A stretch of DNA of 64,000 nt, from NCBI GenBank assembly GCA_015548865.1, contig JADMXW010000004.1:186001-250000 (forward strand). Reading direction: 5' to 3'. Shown here piece by piece: positions 18,955 to 27,290 of this stretch. Within the stretch, counting starts at the first letter, position 1; each line of letters opens with the position of its first letter. The notes beneath the pieces are model-generated. The model saw nothing but the letters and a program-made list of their open reading frames with translations. It had not been told where the DNA came from and made no database searches. Origin of the DNA: Serratia marcescens. Its GTDB lineage: Bacteria; Pseudomonadota; Gammaproteobacteria; Enterobacterales; Enterobacteriaceae. The translations under genes were made by a program, and so were the position numbers.

Positions 18955-19506
18955 ATGTCAGAAATGTTTCCCCCTGAGCTTCAACAAGATCTGGTCCGCT
19001 TTGAACGCGCATTGCTACAGTTAGCCGATACGTTGGGATTAGATTTGTCGCAATTTGAAGCTGATCACATTGCGTTGCGCTGTAATCAAAACACGACAGC
19101 AGAACAATGGAAAAAAACGTTATTAACGTTAGGCATATTAATTTCTGAAAATCAAATTAATGGGCGCACTATTTGTCTTTTTTCGCTTAACGAAAAAATA
19201 ACTGTGGGACCGTTAAATATTGATTGTGTTGAATTACCCTGGCCTGGTCAGCGCTTTTATCCAAATGAGGGGTGGGAACACGTTGAGTTAGTATTAGCGG
19301 GCAGTCCGGAAACTTTACATGCACGCGCTTTGGCGTGTCTTTCTGACCAGGCGTTAGCGTCTCCACACATTACCCTCAAGTTTAGCCAACCTGGCAGCGA
19401 TAAAGAACGGTTACCTAACCCCACATTAGCCGTAAGTGATGGCAAAACCACTATCAAGTTTCATCCATTTTCTATTCGGGATGTGGTCGCCAGCGAGCAT
19501 ATGTGA
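18955..19506 (+). CDS. yecM: VOC-superfamily protein YecM
   Basis: This 183-residue protein resembles isomerase/epimerase folds with a metal site (vicinal oxygen chelate type). The start at 18955 follows TTAGGATG and gives the family length; an in-frame ATG at 18934 is possible. Conserved segments are ADHIALRCNQNTTAEQWKK near residue 37, VELPWPGQRFYPNEGWEHVELVL near residue 87 and PNPTLAVSDGKTTIKFHP near residue 154, the last almost identical to E. coli. Function is not established. It lies between argS and cutC, as in E. coli. Confidence 0.93.
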   Translation: MSEMFPPELQQDLVRFERALLQLADTLGLDLSQFEADHIALRCNQNTTAEQWKKTLLTLGILISENQINGRTICLFSLNEKITVGPLNIDCVELPWPGQRFYPNEGWEHVELVLAGSPETLHARALACLSDQALASPHITLKFSQPGSDKERLPNPTLAVSDGKTTIKFHPFSIRDVVASEHM

Positions 19507-19728
19507 GCACTGCATAGCGCCAATGTCAGAGGTGTGTTGTCGCAACCATTAGACGACTTTTGATAAAATTTGTGTAGCGTGTCATGGATAGCTCAAGGGT
19601 AATCCTATCCTCTGTGACTCCGCTCTCCTTTGCATTTTTATTCAGATGTAATATTTATCCTAAGCCATGGCATGCTATTTGATGTTGCAATAGCAGCCGC
19701 GCAATGTAACGCAGGTGGGAGATGACAA

Positions 19729-20493
19729 ATGCCAAAATTGGAAGTGTGCTGTTATAGCGTTGATTGCGCGCTCACGGCAGAGCAGGCGGGAGCAGACAGA
19801 ATTGAGCTTTGTGCAGGCCAGCGTGAAGGGGGACTAACACCCAGTTATGGCGTTCTGGCAGAAGCGCGCAGCAAGGTGCGGCTACCCGTTCATCCTATTG
19901 TACGTCCCCGCGGCGGGGATTTTTGCTACAGTGACAGTGAATTCCGTACCATTCAGTACGATATTCAGCATATTAAGGAGATGGGGTTCCCCGGCGTGGT
20001 TGTTGGTGTGCTGGATGAAGAAGGACATATCAATCTGGCGAGAATGAAGACCTTGATGGCCTTGTGTGATGGGATGGCAGTGACATTCCATCGCGCTTTC
20101 GACTTGTGTCTGAATCCGCATGTGGCGTTGCAGCAACTCACTGATTTGGGCGTGGCGCGTGTATTAACATCGGGTCAGCAGCAGCAGGCAGAAAACGGAT
20201 TGACGTTATTACGTGAACTAACACGGGCAAGTCGTGGTCCAATCATTATGGCGGGAGCAGGGGTCCGTTTAACTAACCTGCATAAGTTTCAGCACAGCGG
20301 TATTCAGGAGTTACACAGCTCAGCAGGGCACTGGCTTCCTTCAGCGATGCGTTTTCGCAAAGTGGGTGTATCTATGTGTTCGGACGCTGAAACTGATGTG
20401 GATGAGTTTAGCCACTACTATGTTGATGGTGACATCGTTGCGGAAATGAAGCGCGTGCTGAATGCCGGGTGTGAACCGGTTCCTGTCCCCTGA
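19729..20493 (+). CDS. cutC: CutC family protein
   Basis: This cytoplasmic TIM-barrel protein has 254 residues (E. coli 248). Typical segments are [24 protein letters not shown] at the N-terminus, [16 protein letters not shown] near residue 56, and VTFHRAFDL near residue 120. It was first described as a copper homeostasis protein. In E. coli the copper phenotype of cutC mutants was later traced to loss of MicL, a small RNA made from the 3' end of this gene, and the same arrangement is visible here. The protein's own activity is unclear. Confidence 0.94.
   Translation: MPKLEVCCYSVDCALTAEQAGADRIELCAGQREGGLTPSYGVLAEARSKVRLPVHPIVRPRGGDFCYSDSEFRTIQYDIQHIKEMGFPGVVVGVLDEEGHINLARMKTLMALCDGMAVTFHRAFDLCLNPHVALQQLTDLGVARVLTSGQQQQAENGLTLLRELTRASRGPIIMAGAGVRLTNLHKFQHSGIQELHSSAGHWLPSAMRFRKVGVSMCSDAETDVDEFSHYYVDGDIVAEMKRVLNAGCEPVPVP
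20213..20242 (+). promoter_or_regulatory. Sigma-E type promoter inside cutC (for MicL)
   Basis: GTGAACTA (20213-20220) and GTCCAA (20237-20242) are separated by 16 bases and resemble the sigma-E consensus GGAACTT / GTCTAA. A start near 20249 would give a transcript of about 340 bases to the terminator, close to the 308-base MicL of E. coli. Confidence 0.55.
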
Positions 20494-20590
20494 GATGTAG
20501 AGAGCCCGCTCAACGAGTCCTTTACCGCGCAGCATTCCCGTGGGTCTGCTTGCGAGTACCAAGCCCCGGCGTGTTGCCGGGGCTTTTTTT
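20249..20590 (+). ncRNA. micL: MicL small RNA (3' end of cutC)
   Basis: In E. coli MicL is a sigma-E-dependent, Hfq-bound RNA transcribed from within cutC and processed to an about 80-base 3' form that represses lpp, the major outer-membrane lipoprotein mRNA. Here a sigma-E-like promoter lies inside cutC. The 97 bases after the stop codon contain a TTTACCGCGCAGCATTC stretch that I recall as MicL-like, then the AAGCCCCGGC...GCCGGGGCTT hairpin (20561-20584) with seven T. Start, processing site and lpp pairing are inferred, not verified. The terminator is also one end of the prophage remnant. Confidence 0.62.
20561..20590 (+). terminator. Rho-independent terminator of cutC/MicL
   Basis: AAGCCCCGGC (20561-20570) pairs with GCCGGGGCTT over a GTGTT-type loop and is followed by seven T in total. 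A second copy of its core lies at 23528-23555. Confidence 0.93.
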
Positions 20591-20591
20591 C
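20564..20591 (+). repeat. Left attachment-type repeat of prophage remnant (28 bp)
   Basis: The 28 bases here, starting CCCCGGCGTGTTG and ending in seven T and a C, recur without mismatch at 23528-23555. A weaker AGTAC match precedes both. They bound about 3 kb of phage-derived sequence with an integrase start just inside the right copy, as expected for attL and attR. Confidence 0.75.
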
Positions 20592-20706
20592 TTATATACA
20601 ATAAGTTAGCTTGGTTTTGGGGGGCTATTGGGGTGTGACCTGCTCCCCGTTGATTAATACACCGCGATGTTAGTAATGTCTTCATTAGCAACATGAGGAC
20701 ATCACC

Positions 20707-20970
20707 ATGAGGAAGCGTTTTTCCGACGAACAGATCATCAGTATCCTCCGCGAAGCCAAAGCCGGGGTTTCTGCCCGGGAGCTTTGCCGCAAGCATGCTA
20801 TCTCCGATGCTATCTTCTACACCTGGCGCAAGAAGTTTGGCGGCATGGAAGTCCCTGAAGTGAAGCGGCTTAAGTCGCTTGAAGAGGAGAACGCCCGCCT
20901 TAAGAAGCTGCTCGCCGAAGCCATGCTGGATAAGGAGGCGCTTCAGGTAGCTCTGGGCCGAAAGTTCTGA
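20707..20970 (+). CDS. IS3-family transposase OrfA
   Basis: This 87-residue helix-turn-helix protein is of the InsE/OrfA type. The N-terminus KRFSDEQIISILREAKAG and the HAISDAIFYTWRKKFGG segment are standard for IS407-group elements. A leucine-zipper part follows (EEENARLKKLLAEAMLDKEAL). The full transposase would need fusion to OrfB by frameshifting at the gene end, but orfB is broken here, so the protein alone cannot move the element. It could still bind related IS ends. Confidence 0.9.
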   Translation: MRKRFSDEQIISILREAKAGVSARELCRKHAISDAIFYTWRKKFGGMEVPEVKRLKSLEEENARLKKLLAEAMLDKEALQVALGRKF

Positions 20971-21200
20971 CGACAGACCAGAAGCGGGAAGCTGTGGTGT
21001 TGATGTGTGATGCGACCGGTCTGTCGCAACGTCGTGCCTGCTGACTCACAGGTTTGTCCCTGTCGACCTGCCGCTATGACGTTCAGCGTCCATCTGCTGA
21101 TGCGTATTTATCAGGGCGCATCACTGAGCTGGCATTGGAGCGAAGGCGTTTGGCTACCGCTGCATCTGGCGGCTTTTTGTTGCCTGGAGAAAAGTCCATG
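20967..21200 (+). pseudogene. IS3-family transposase OrfB remnant
   Basis: Translation from 20967 gives TTDQKREAVVLMCDATGLSQRRAC, then an in-frame TGA at 21042-21044, then TGLSLSTCRYDVQRP and the ELALERRR block. A one-base deletion near 21149-21152 shifts the frame (expected RRRFGYR). Similarity ends soon after, before the DDE catalytic domain. It is a dead fragment. The following bases to 21532 show no gene I can support. Confidence 0.75.
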
Positions 21201-21532
21201 AAGTAGCAATGCGGTTGACCGCAGCCGAAAGGCAATGCAGCAGTAATGATGCTGACTCGAGTCGCATAATGGTGAGCAGGTTTAGCATACTGTTGTGAGA
21301 TTGAATAAGGGGTAGTGCTCCGGTAAAGCAACACAGACGCCATACGTGCACTGGTTATCAGTGGCCTAATGAGCGGCGAGAACTCAAAGGCGTGAGCACA
21401 GCCACTGCGAGAGTGTGGCTAACATCACAATCGTAGTGTAATCATATCGAAAAAATCCGTATCAACAGGAAGATACCTTGTTAGTGTAGTGCATTTGTGG
21501 AGTTTGCTTGGCTGTTTAAGGTAAGAGAGTAA

Positions 21533-21724
21533 ATGTCAAATGTAAGGGAAATATACGCTGTAAAGGTTCGTTTAAGAACTGGCGTTACATTGAACGGATT
21601 TGTAAAACAGGGCTATAACATAGTTGGGAGTTGGGTAACCATATCAAAAACAATTGACATGAAAAATATTATCTACATCAATCCTGTCGAAATTTCTTAT
21701 CTTGAACTGAGCGAGAATAAATAG
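21533..21724 (+). CDS. Small hypothetical protein
   Basis: This is a 63-residue protein without recognised family. It starts MSNVREIYAVKVRLRTG, is rich in beta-forming residues and ends EISYLELSENK. AAGGTAAGAGAG gives a ribosome site. It lies in the phage remnant and base use is AT-rich. It may be an intact small accessory phage gene; whether it is expressed is unknown. Confidence 0.45.
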   Translation: MSNVREIYAVKVRLRTGVTLNGFVKQGYNIVGSWVTISKTIDMKNIIYINPVEISYLELSENK

Positions 21725-21791
21725 CAAAGCTCACGGGCAGACAGGGTTTGCTTGCCCGTCAGCCAAGGTTTTTACAAGGAGACAGGGGGGG

Positions 21792-21917
21792 TTAGCGCGA
21801 CGTGCTAACCCGCGCTGCGGTTACTGTGGTTGTCAGGGCCATACCTCAAGCGCATGCCCGCACAATGCCACCAGCGCCCGCCGTCGAACGTTGAGTGATG
21901 ACTTCTATTTGGATTGA
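21792..21917 (+). pseudogene. Fragment of a phage zinc-knuckle protein
   Basis: Translation up to the TGA at 21915-21917 gives ARRANPRCGYCGCQGHT followed by SSACPHN, a CxxC...H...C zinc-knuckle pattern seen in small phage proteins near tail genes. No start codon is found in frame, although AAGGAG lies at 21776-21781. A run of seven G just before suggests a slipped frame. Only about 40 codons remain. Confidence 0.4.
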
Positions 21918-22382
21918 CTATGCCAGCATTACTCCCCCGAGCCTGCAGCAAACGTGGCTGTGCTGCCACAACAAGATGAACAAAAAGGAGATATACTAGC
22001 AGGAATGGAGGCGGTGCCGGTTTTTTGGAAATCCTCACTGGAAGAAGCGTTAAATAGAATGGTTATATTTAGGGATGAATCTCCAAAAAAAGTTAATTTG
22101 TCCGTTAAGGTTTTAGCATTAGATGTTCCTGCCGCTGGATTCTCTTTTACCACAAACACAGTTGCTAGATATGAAATAATCGATAGAAGCACGGGTTCGG
22201 TAATATATAAACAAGATGTATCATCATCTGGCACTGTTCCAGCGGGGTATGCATTTGCCGGGGTAACCAGAGCCAGAGAGTCAATAAATAGGCCTGTGCG
22301 GAATAATATCGCTCAATTTTTGCAGGCTCTAGAAACTGTGGATGTTAACAAGCCTATGTTCCCGTCCGGAGCGCTGAAATGA
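21918..22382 (+). pseudogene. Hypothetical phage-type protein, N-terminus lost
   Basis: The frame is open from the stop at 21915 and reads NVAVLPQQDEQKGDILAGME onward for about 145 residues. GTG at 21954 is the first usable start, but it has no ribosome site and the upstream SPEPA segment looks like the linker after a lost lipoprotein signal. The body is beta-rich (VNLSVKVLALDVPAAG, TGSVIYKQDVSS). Its stop overlaps the start of the next lipoprotein gene, so they were an operon. I do not know the function. Confidence 0.5.
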
Positions 22383-22831
22383 AACTTATTTTGTTATTTT
22401 CAAGTCTAATGTTCTTGTCGGCATGTGCTCCAAATGTATCCCCCGATAGTTATTCTGTTGGTTCCGTTGGTGCTGTAAACAGAACGGTTTCTTGTGTGGT
22501 CATCAGCGCTCGGACAGTTCAAATAAAAGGTACCACAGGAGTTAGTGGCACTACGGGCGCAGCAACAGAGGCTGTCGCTGGTTCTACGCTTGGTGGTGGC
22601 ACTAGATCTAATATTGCTGGCGCGATAGGTGGTGTGGTTGTTGGTGGTATCGCTGGTGCGATGGTGGAAGAGGGGTTAATGAAACAGTCAGGGAAGGAGT
22701 ACGTCATTCAAACGGATAATGGAAATTTAATGACCATTGTTCAGGGGCGAGAACCAGAGTTTTTAGTTGGAGACAAAGTGTTTATTCTTTATGGAAATCC
22801 ATCAAGAATAATAAAAGATCAAAGAATATGA
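22379..22831 (+). CDS. Glycine-zipper lipoprotein (SlyB-like)
   Basis: This 150-residue protein has a lipoprotein signal (MKLILLFSSLMFLSAC, Cys at residue 16). It has a central glycine-rich hairpin (about residues 70-100) of the glycine-zipper 2TM type found in SlyB/PcP outer-membrane lipoproteins, and a beta-rich end. It overlaps the upstream gene by four bases (ATGA) and is followed by a terminator. In this setting it probably came with the phage and could be a lysogenic conversion or superinfection factor; this is inference. Confidence 0.7.
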   Translation: MKLILLFSSLMFLSACAPNVSPDSYSVGSVGAVNRTVSCVVISARTVQIKGTTGVSGTTGAATEAVAGSTLGGGTRSNIAGAIGGVVVGGIAGAMVEEGLMKQSGKEYVIQTDNGNLMTIVQGREPEFLVGDKVFILYGNPSRIIKDQRI

Positions 22832-22846
22832 TTTTCGGGTTCCGTA

Positions 22847-22874
22847 TAAACCCAGTCTAAGTACTGGGTTTTTT
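22847..22874 (+). terminator. Rho-independent terminator
   Basis: AAACCCAGT pairs with ACTGGGTTT over a CTAAGT-type loop, followed by a T-run (22849-22874). It ends the phage lipoprotein unit. Confidence 0.85.
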
Positions 22875-22892
22875 ATTCCCGGAGGACAAGAA

Positions 22893-23145
22893 ATGGCAAC
22901 GCTGCGTGAGTTAATAATCAAAATTTCCGCCAACTCACAATCATTTCAGTCAGAGATTACGCGAGCATCGCGCATGGGTAGTGACTACTACAAAACCATG
23001 CAAAACGGTGGGCGACAGGTTGCTGTGGCTTCCCGTGAAAGTCAGAAAGCATTGGCGGAAGTGAATGCTCAACTCGCTTCAGCAAAATCCACTGCTGCGG
23101 GTGTAGCCGGCGCTTTGGCGGGGTCATTCGCAACCAGTCATAACG
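22893..23145 (+). pseudogene. Phage tail tape-measure protein, N-terminal fragment
   Basis: The frame begins MATLRELIIKISANSQSFQ and keeps the ITRASRMGSDYYKTMQNGG pattern of siphophage tape-measure proteins, followed by a predicted coiled coil. Similarity stops near codon 83 (GSFATSH). From about 23138 the DNA is integrase sequence on the other strand, so the open frame to 23276 is a chimera. Tape-measure proteins normally have several hundred residues or more. CCCGGAGGACAAGAA gives a strong ribosome site. Confidence 0.8.
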
Positions 23146-23369
23146 TTTCTATAGTGATGCTTTCTGACGAACTGGATGACGGTTCAGGCATGCCAAATTC
23201 TTCTATATACGCAACCCTCTTGGTCCCCCAAGCTTTGGCAAGAGTCTGTTTCATGAATGTCCGATTCTCTCTGTAAGACATACACGCCACTCTTTTTAAT
23301 CCCGACAGTACATCTATAACGAGCGGTGCCGTCGCTGCGAAGTCTCTTCTCTATAGTAAAAAACGCCAT
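23138..23369 (-). pseudogene. P2-type phage integrase, N-terminal fragment with frameshift
   Basis: The minus-strand frame starts MAFFTIEKRLRSDGTARYRC, the N-terminal DNA-arm-binding part of P2/Fels-2-like tyrosine integrases. After GVYV a one-base insertion shifts the frame; the other frame continues YRENRTFMKQTLAKAWGTK and EEFGMPE before ending at 23138. No catalytic domain is left. It begins about 160 bases inside the right 28-bp repeat, the place expected for int beside an attachment site. Confidence 0.78.
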
Positions 23370-23527
23370 TTCATGCCCTTTTTTGGGGGGGCTGGGTGGG
23401 GTGCTGAGAAGAGATTAATACACCCAAACGGAGTAAAATACACTAAAATATTACTGTTTGTATAAACAGGTGTGTTTGTTTATCTTTTTGAATTTAATAA
23501 TTATTTATTTTTTAGTGAAAAGTACGA

Positions 23528-23555
23528 CCCCGGCGTGTTGCCGGGGCTTTTTTTC
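23528..23555 (+). repeat. Right attachment-type repeat of prophage remnant (28 bp)
   Basis: This is the second exact copy of the 28-bp MicL terminator core. The outer AAG of the stem is missing here, so its hairpin is shorter. Confidence 0.75.
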
Positions 23556-23612
23556 AGTTAATCCATCAATACGATGATTGCGTAAACCTGCGTTGAGTAC
23601 TGAAGTGCTGCA

Positions 23613-24854
23613 TTACCTATCCCGCCACACCGGACGCGCATTATGATCAAGAGCCCAGTGTCCCTCATCCGGTGTAAAGCAAACCCCACCTACCCAACGA
23701 GATTGTGGTGCAAAGTCAAGCCAGTAAGCCCGGCCTTGTAGTACGTCATGGCCAAGCGGGGTTAATTCCACTGTTTGCATTGCTTCTTCATCTGCTGCTG
23801 CTTTAACCCCGAGCAAAGGCATTGGCCCAATCATTAAGGGCCTGATGGAGGAATAAAACATCATGTCACCCATGTAAGGTAGCGGATCTCGATGGGTGAT
23901 TAGCTCCCTGAATACGTCTCTGAGAGGGATGGGGCCCGATTGCGCAATATACTGTAATGACAGGCGCTCAGTAAGCGAAAGGCCGTCGTTGATGCCCGGC
24001 AATTCTTGCAGCAATCGGCGCAAGGAGCGAGAGAGATAAGGCAATGTAGGGTGTTCACGCTGAGCGAGTGCAAAGAGCTCTGTCGGAGAGGAGGCGCACC
24101 AGGCCGACCATGCAAGGCGTGCCAGTGTAAATGCATCGGCAGGTACTGCCTGGCGTTGCGTCCAAAGCCAGGCCAATACATCGGGCGATAACTGCCCCAG
24201 CCCAATAAAACGCTTCACGCCAGGGATGGCTGAAACAGCAATCAGTTCGAGTTTTTGTAGCCGATTTTCTATTGCCGAGAGCGTACGGATCAAAAACAGT
24301 TGGTCGTAAGGATCGGCTTCGCACCACAACACAGCATGTTTGGTGTCCGACAAGCGCTGCCATTGCGTATATTCCTCGTCAAAGCGCCGAGTCACTTCAT
24401 TACCATCCAACTGAAACGCTTGTTGAATATAGGAGCACCGTGCTGTGCGGTAGAGTGAAAACGGTATATCTTCAACGGGTCCCATGGCGAGAGGGTCCGT
24501 AAACGTATGGAACGCGCCACGAAAACCGGCGAGCCGCAATTTATGCTCAATATCATTGCCGCAACGCCAATGCTGGGTGCTAGCTTCATCGTTCGCAGCA
24601 AAATGAGGATGGCGAGCTGCAAATTCTATGGCATCCACATGCGCTTTGAGCTTGGGCCAGCTATCAAATCCCAAATCACGAGCAATTAACCACTGCGAGC
24701 TTGCAAGTGTCACGCTGGCGTTAGGATTAAGACGATGCAGTAACGCTGAGCGTTCAGGTTCTAAACCTGCCTTGAGACGCTGAAACAGTTCTTTTGCGCG
24801 TTTGCGCTGTTGAACAAGGTTGATATGGCCATTGCTAACCAGATGTACAGACAT
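23613..24854 (-). CDS. DUF1835-type conserved protein
   Basis: This 413-residue cytoplasmic protein probably belongs to the DUF1835/DUF3658 family. The start at 24854 follows GGAGCTCGT. The N-terminal about 90 residues resemble ankyrin-like or HTH-like helical segments (QRKRAKELFQRLKAG, ASSQWLIARDLGFDSWPKLKAH). The middle has GFRGAFHTFTDPLAMGPVED, then LWCEADPYDQLFLIRTL, as in DUF1835. The end holds VELTPLGHDVLQGRAYWLDF, a winged-helix-like tail. Function is not known. It lies outside the prophage repeat, reads toward it, and is isolated from other genes. Confidence 0.75.
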   Translation of the reverse strand: MSVHLVSNGHINLVQQRKRAKELFQRLKAGLEPERSALLHRLNPNASVTLASSQWLIARDLGFDSWPKLKAHVDAIEFAARHPHFAANDEASTQHWRCGNDIEHKLRLAGFRGAFHTFTDPLAMGPVEDIPFSLYRTARCSYIQQAFQLDGNEVTRRFDEEYTQWQRLSDTKHAVLWCEADPYDQLFLIRTLSAIENRLQKLELIAVSAIPGVKRFIGLGQLSPDVLAWLWTQRQAVPADAFTLARLAWSAWCASSPTELFALAQREHPTLPYLSRSLRRLLQELPGINDGLSLTERLSLQYIAQSGPIPLRDVFRELITHRDPLPYMGDMMFYSSIRPLMIGPMPLLGVKAAADEEAMQTVELTPLGHDVLQGRAYWLDFAPQSRWVGGVCFTPDEGHWALDHNARPVWRDR

Positions 24855-25168
24855 ACGAGCTCCTTTCCAGAACCTTATCCGCATTCAGGTGGGGAGTCGT
24901 AACCTTGAATTTGCCTACTTGTCTTGGGCGCAGCCCTTTCCGCGGATGGTGGCGCAGATCACGCCGAAACAGCACTATACATTGTGAGCGCAGTGGAAGC
25001 AATCAAGACTATTACGCTATTAATGCTTACCACTGAGGCCTTGATAAAATACCTCAGCTCATTAACGAAAGCTTTTTCATATTTATTAGTGTTGAATTTA
25101 TAAATATATCGATGTCAAACCACACTTTCACATTCATAATATCCACTCGCTGCCGACGAATAGCCTAT

Positions 25169-25297
25169 TTATACCCGTCATACTTCAAGTTGCAGGTGCG
25201 TTGGCTACGTTCATTCACCCGAATAACTTACTTGAGTAAGCTCATCGGGATTCATTCACTTGCCGCCTTCCTGCAACTCGAATTATTTAGGGTATAT
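25169..25297. repeat. ERIC-like intergenic palindromic repeat
   Basis: About 129 bases have terminal inverted repeats (TATACCCGTCATACTTCAAG and a GAATTATTTAGGGTATA end) and a centre with ACTTACTTGAGTAAGCTC and GGGATTCATTCACTTG, recalling the ERIC core. Related copies lie near 56194 and 59203. It accounts for much of the 24855-25472 gap, which has no supported gene. Confidence 0.75.
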
Positions 25298-25472
25298 AGT
25301 GATAAAGAGTCGGTGAGCGATTTTTCAGTGGGCCTAAGAATGATTCCATTAATAAATTAATCTTAATTAATAAACTTCATCTGTTTAGGGTTGATGTATT
25401 TCCTTTGTTTTTTCACATAAGTAAAGTGCGACAGTGCGTGTATCGAAAAGCTATTGGCTGGAGATAATGTTA

Positions 25473-27290
25473 ATGCGTAGATATCACTTGTGTGTACCTA
25501 TTGACGGAGATTCGATGACGGTGAGTGCCGGAGGTGGATGGAGTTCACCTGTTGGCGAAGATAGGGGGGGAAGAGGCAGTGACAGGCTGAGAAATTCCAC
25601 AGTATTATCCCATCTTTCTGGCGCATCAAATTCACCCAAGCTTTTATCCACGGGAGGGCCAATTATTGTTGATCGAGAGGGTTTACGCTATGTCGGCACG
25701 ATTGCTGGTGACGAAGATAATGATGAAAAACAAGTTAATTGGCATTATGGTGGAACGGCTAATAAGGAGAAAAGTAACAATAAAAATAACAACCAAATTA
25801 AGAAAGATACATTTGAAGAAATCAGTGTGGGTCACCAGAACGAGGTAAGGGAATTTATCAATAAGGGTGGCAACGTTGTCGCTGATGGTATTGCCACTAA
25901 TATTCAAAATCAATTTATGGTTGCGGTTAACCGCGAGCTCTGCTCAGTATTTAGGAAAGGGGATGAGCTACATGTCCAACGTCGTTCTGGCGATGAACAT
26001 TTTCGTATGGGCAAAAGAGCGCGGCAGAATATTGAACAGCAAGCGCGTGAGAAATTAACCCATTTTCTTAATGCACAACACGCCATTAGGGAGGATCGGT
26101 TACCTGCTGTATTTACATTACACGGTATTGCGACAACCCCATCGGCAGTATCGGCACCTGCACAATTTGCTATCGCTGGCGGCGGTGGTATTGCTTTAAC
26201 TGAAGATGGTCAAGGTCGTTTATCAAAATTACTTTCCGATTTTTGGTCTTCAGCATCGAGTATTGCGACTGCTTCTACGGCAGGGCCAATCACCGCTACC
26301 CTGTCGTTATTAACCTATTCACCCAAAGTGGGTCTCGGAAGCGATCAGGTTCCAGGGCGCGATCGTACGGTTATGTTTTCGATGCCACTCAGAAATTTAC
26401 CAGGAGTTACGCTACCAGATAATTTGGTGGAATTGGCAGTACGCAATGAAAAGGTTGATTTACCCATTCGTGCCACGTTTGTAGAACGTAATGGCAGATT
26501 GGCTTTAAATGTGTTCAAAACGGGCACGGCATCAGTCCCTGCCGGGGTGAAAGTGCTAACCGCTACGCGCGACAGTGTGACAGGAACCTCTCGTGTAGAT
26601 ATTCAAGGCTTACCGACGCGCATTGTGTTAGAGAGTCCAGCACGTCCACCTTCGGTGCAGACCGGGCACACTGGGCATCCGCTGCCAAACCTAAATATTC
26701 CCCAACATACTGGTACACTGGCTCGTCCCGTTGAGCGCCTTTCGATCACTACCACGCCGATCCCCGAACCGGTGTTGTTTGATGACTATATTATTTGGAC
26801 ACCATCGGAAAAAGAAAGTGGTGTTGAGCCTGTCTATGTTGTGTTCAGTAACCCCTATGGTGGTACGGTGAAGGGGAAATACAGTGGACGTTACTACGAT
26901 CCTGATAAAGCAGGCGGACCGATCCTCGATCTAAATTGGCGGGATGCTAAAATCGATCGTGATGGGGTAGATAAGGTAAAGTTGCACACAGGGCGGTTTG
27001 GTGAATTGGCAGACAATAACGTGATGATTGAACGCTTAGAAAAAATTCTAACAGGTGAACTTGAAGTTACTGAAACCAATAAACGTTTCTATACTCATGA
27101 AATCAGAGAACTTGAGCGTTACAGAGCTTTGGGTGTTCCCGATGGGACTGTTCCAGATAATCGTTCGAATGCTTGGAATAATGCACATACAGCCACATTA
27201 GAAGATTTTAAAATTAATGAGAACATTGAGTCATTTTATACTGAAGAAGCTCATCAAGCATACTTAGATGCAGAGGGAGGTAGGGGATGA
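25473..27290 (+). CDS. TonB-box S-type pyocin/colicin-like bacteriocin
   Basis: This protein-antibiotic gene encodes 605 residues from the start at 25473 (GGAG nine bases before; 25467 is possible). Near the N-terminus GDSMTVSAGG at residues 12-21 resembles the TonB box of colicins B and D (D-x-M-x-V), which implies entry through a TonB-dependent receptor. A Gly/Ser-rich part and an Asn/Lys-rich linker follow. A Pyocin_S-type domain spans about residues 265-455. The C-terminal cytotoxic domain, about 466-605, has KGKYSGRYYDPDKAGG, KVKLHTGRFGE and RFYTHEIRELERYRALG motifs; I cannot name its activity, though a nuclease is likely. The immunity gene overlaps its stop. No release gene or SOS box is evident. 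Confidence 0.83.
   Translation: MRRYHLCVPIDGDSMTVSAGGGWSSPVGEDRGGRGSDRLRNSTVLSHLSGASNSPKLLSTGGPIIVDREGLRYVGTIAGDEDNDEKQVNWHYGGTANKEKSNNKNNNQIKKDTFEEISVGHQNEVREFINKGGNVVADGIATNIQNQFMVAVNRELCSVFRKGDELHVQRRSGDEHFRMGKRARQNIEQQAREKLTHFLNAQHAIREDRLPAVFTLHGIATTPSAVSAPAQFAIAGGGGIALTEDGQGRLSKLLSDFWSSASSIATASTAGPITATLSLLTYSPKVGLGSDQVPGRDRTVMFSMPLRNLPGVTLPDNLVELAVRNEKVDLPIRATFVERNGRLALNVFKTGTASVPAGVKVLTATRDSVTGTSRVDIQGLPTRIVLESPARPPSVQTGHTGHPLPNLNIPQHTGTLARPVERLSITTTPIPEPVLFDDYIIWTPSEKESGVEPVYVVFSNPYGGTVKGKYSGRYYDPDKAGGPILDLNWRDAKIDRDGVDKVKLHTGRFGELADNNVMIERLEKILTGELEVTETNKRFYTHEIRELERYRALGVPDGTVPDNRSNAWNNAHTATLEDFKINENIESFYTEEAHQAYLDAEGGRG

Larger units (their letters stand above)
20636..21282 (+). mobile_element. 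Broken IS3-family (IS407-group) insertion sequence
   Basis: The left end probably starts at TGACCTGCTCCCC (20636-20648). An intact orfA follows and then a damaged orfB. A degenerate right-end candidate, GGTGAGCAGGTTT (21271-21283), matches the reverse complement of the left end at 10 of 13 positions, so the right border is uncertain. Most of orfB is gone, which makes the element immobile by itself. Confidence 0.6.
20564..23555. mobile_element. Degraded prophage remnant inserted at the MicL terminator
   Basis: About 3 kb is bounded by a perfect 28-bp direct repeat. It holds a broken IS3-family element, small genes of phage type, the first about 80 codons of a tail tape-measure gene and the first about 75 codons of a P2-type integrase read toward the left from the right end. 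Lysis, capsid and replication genes are missing, so most of the phage has been deleted. Because the repeat is the terminator core of MicL, insertion should have left cutC/MicL with a working terminator. Confidence 0.7.

Noticed and set aside
25112-25360. An 82-codon open frame on the plus strand
   Set aside because: It runs through the ERIC-like palindromic repeat and has no ribosome site or family similarity.
25298-25472. SOS/LexA box before the bacteriocin gene
   Set aside because: No CTG-N10-CAG element with a proper AT-rich centre was found.
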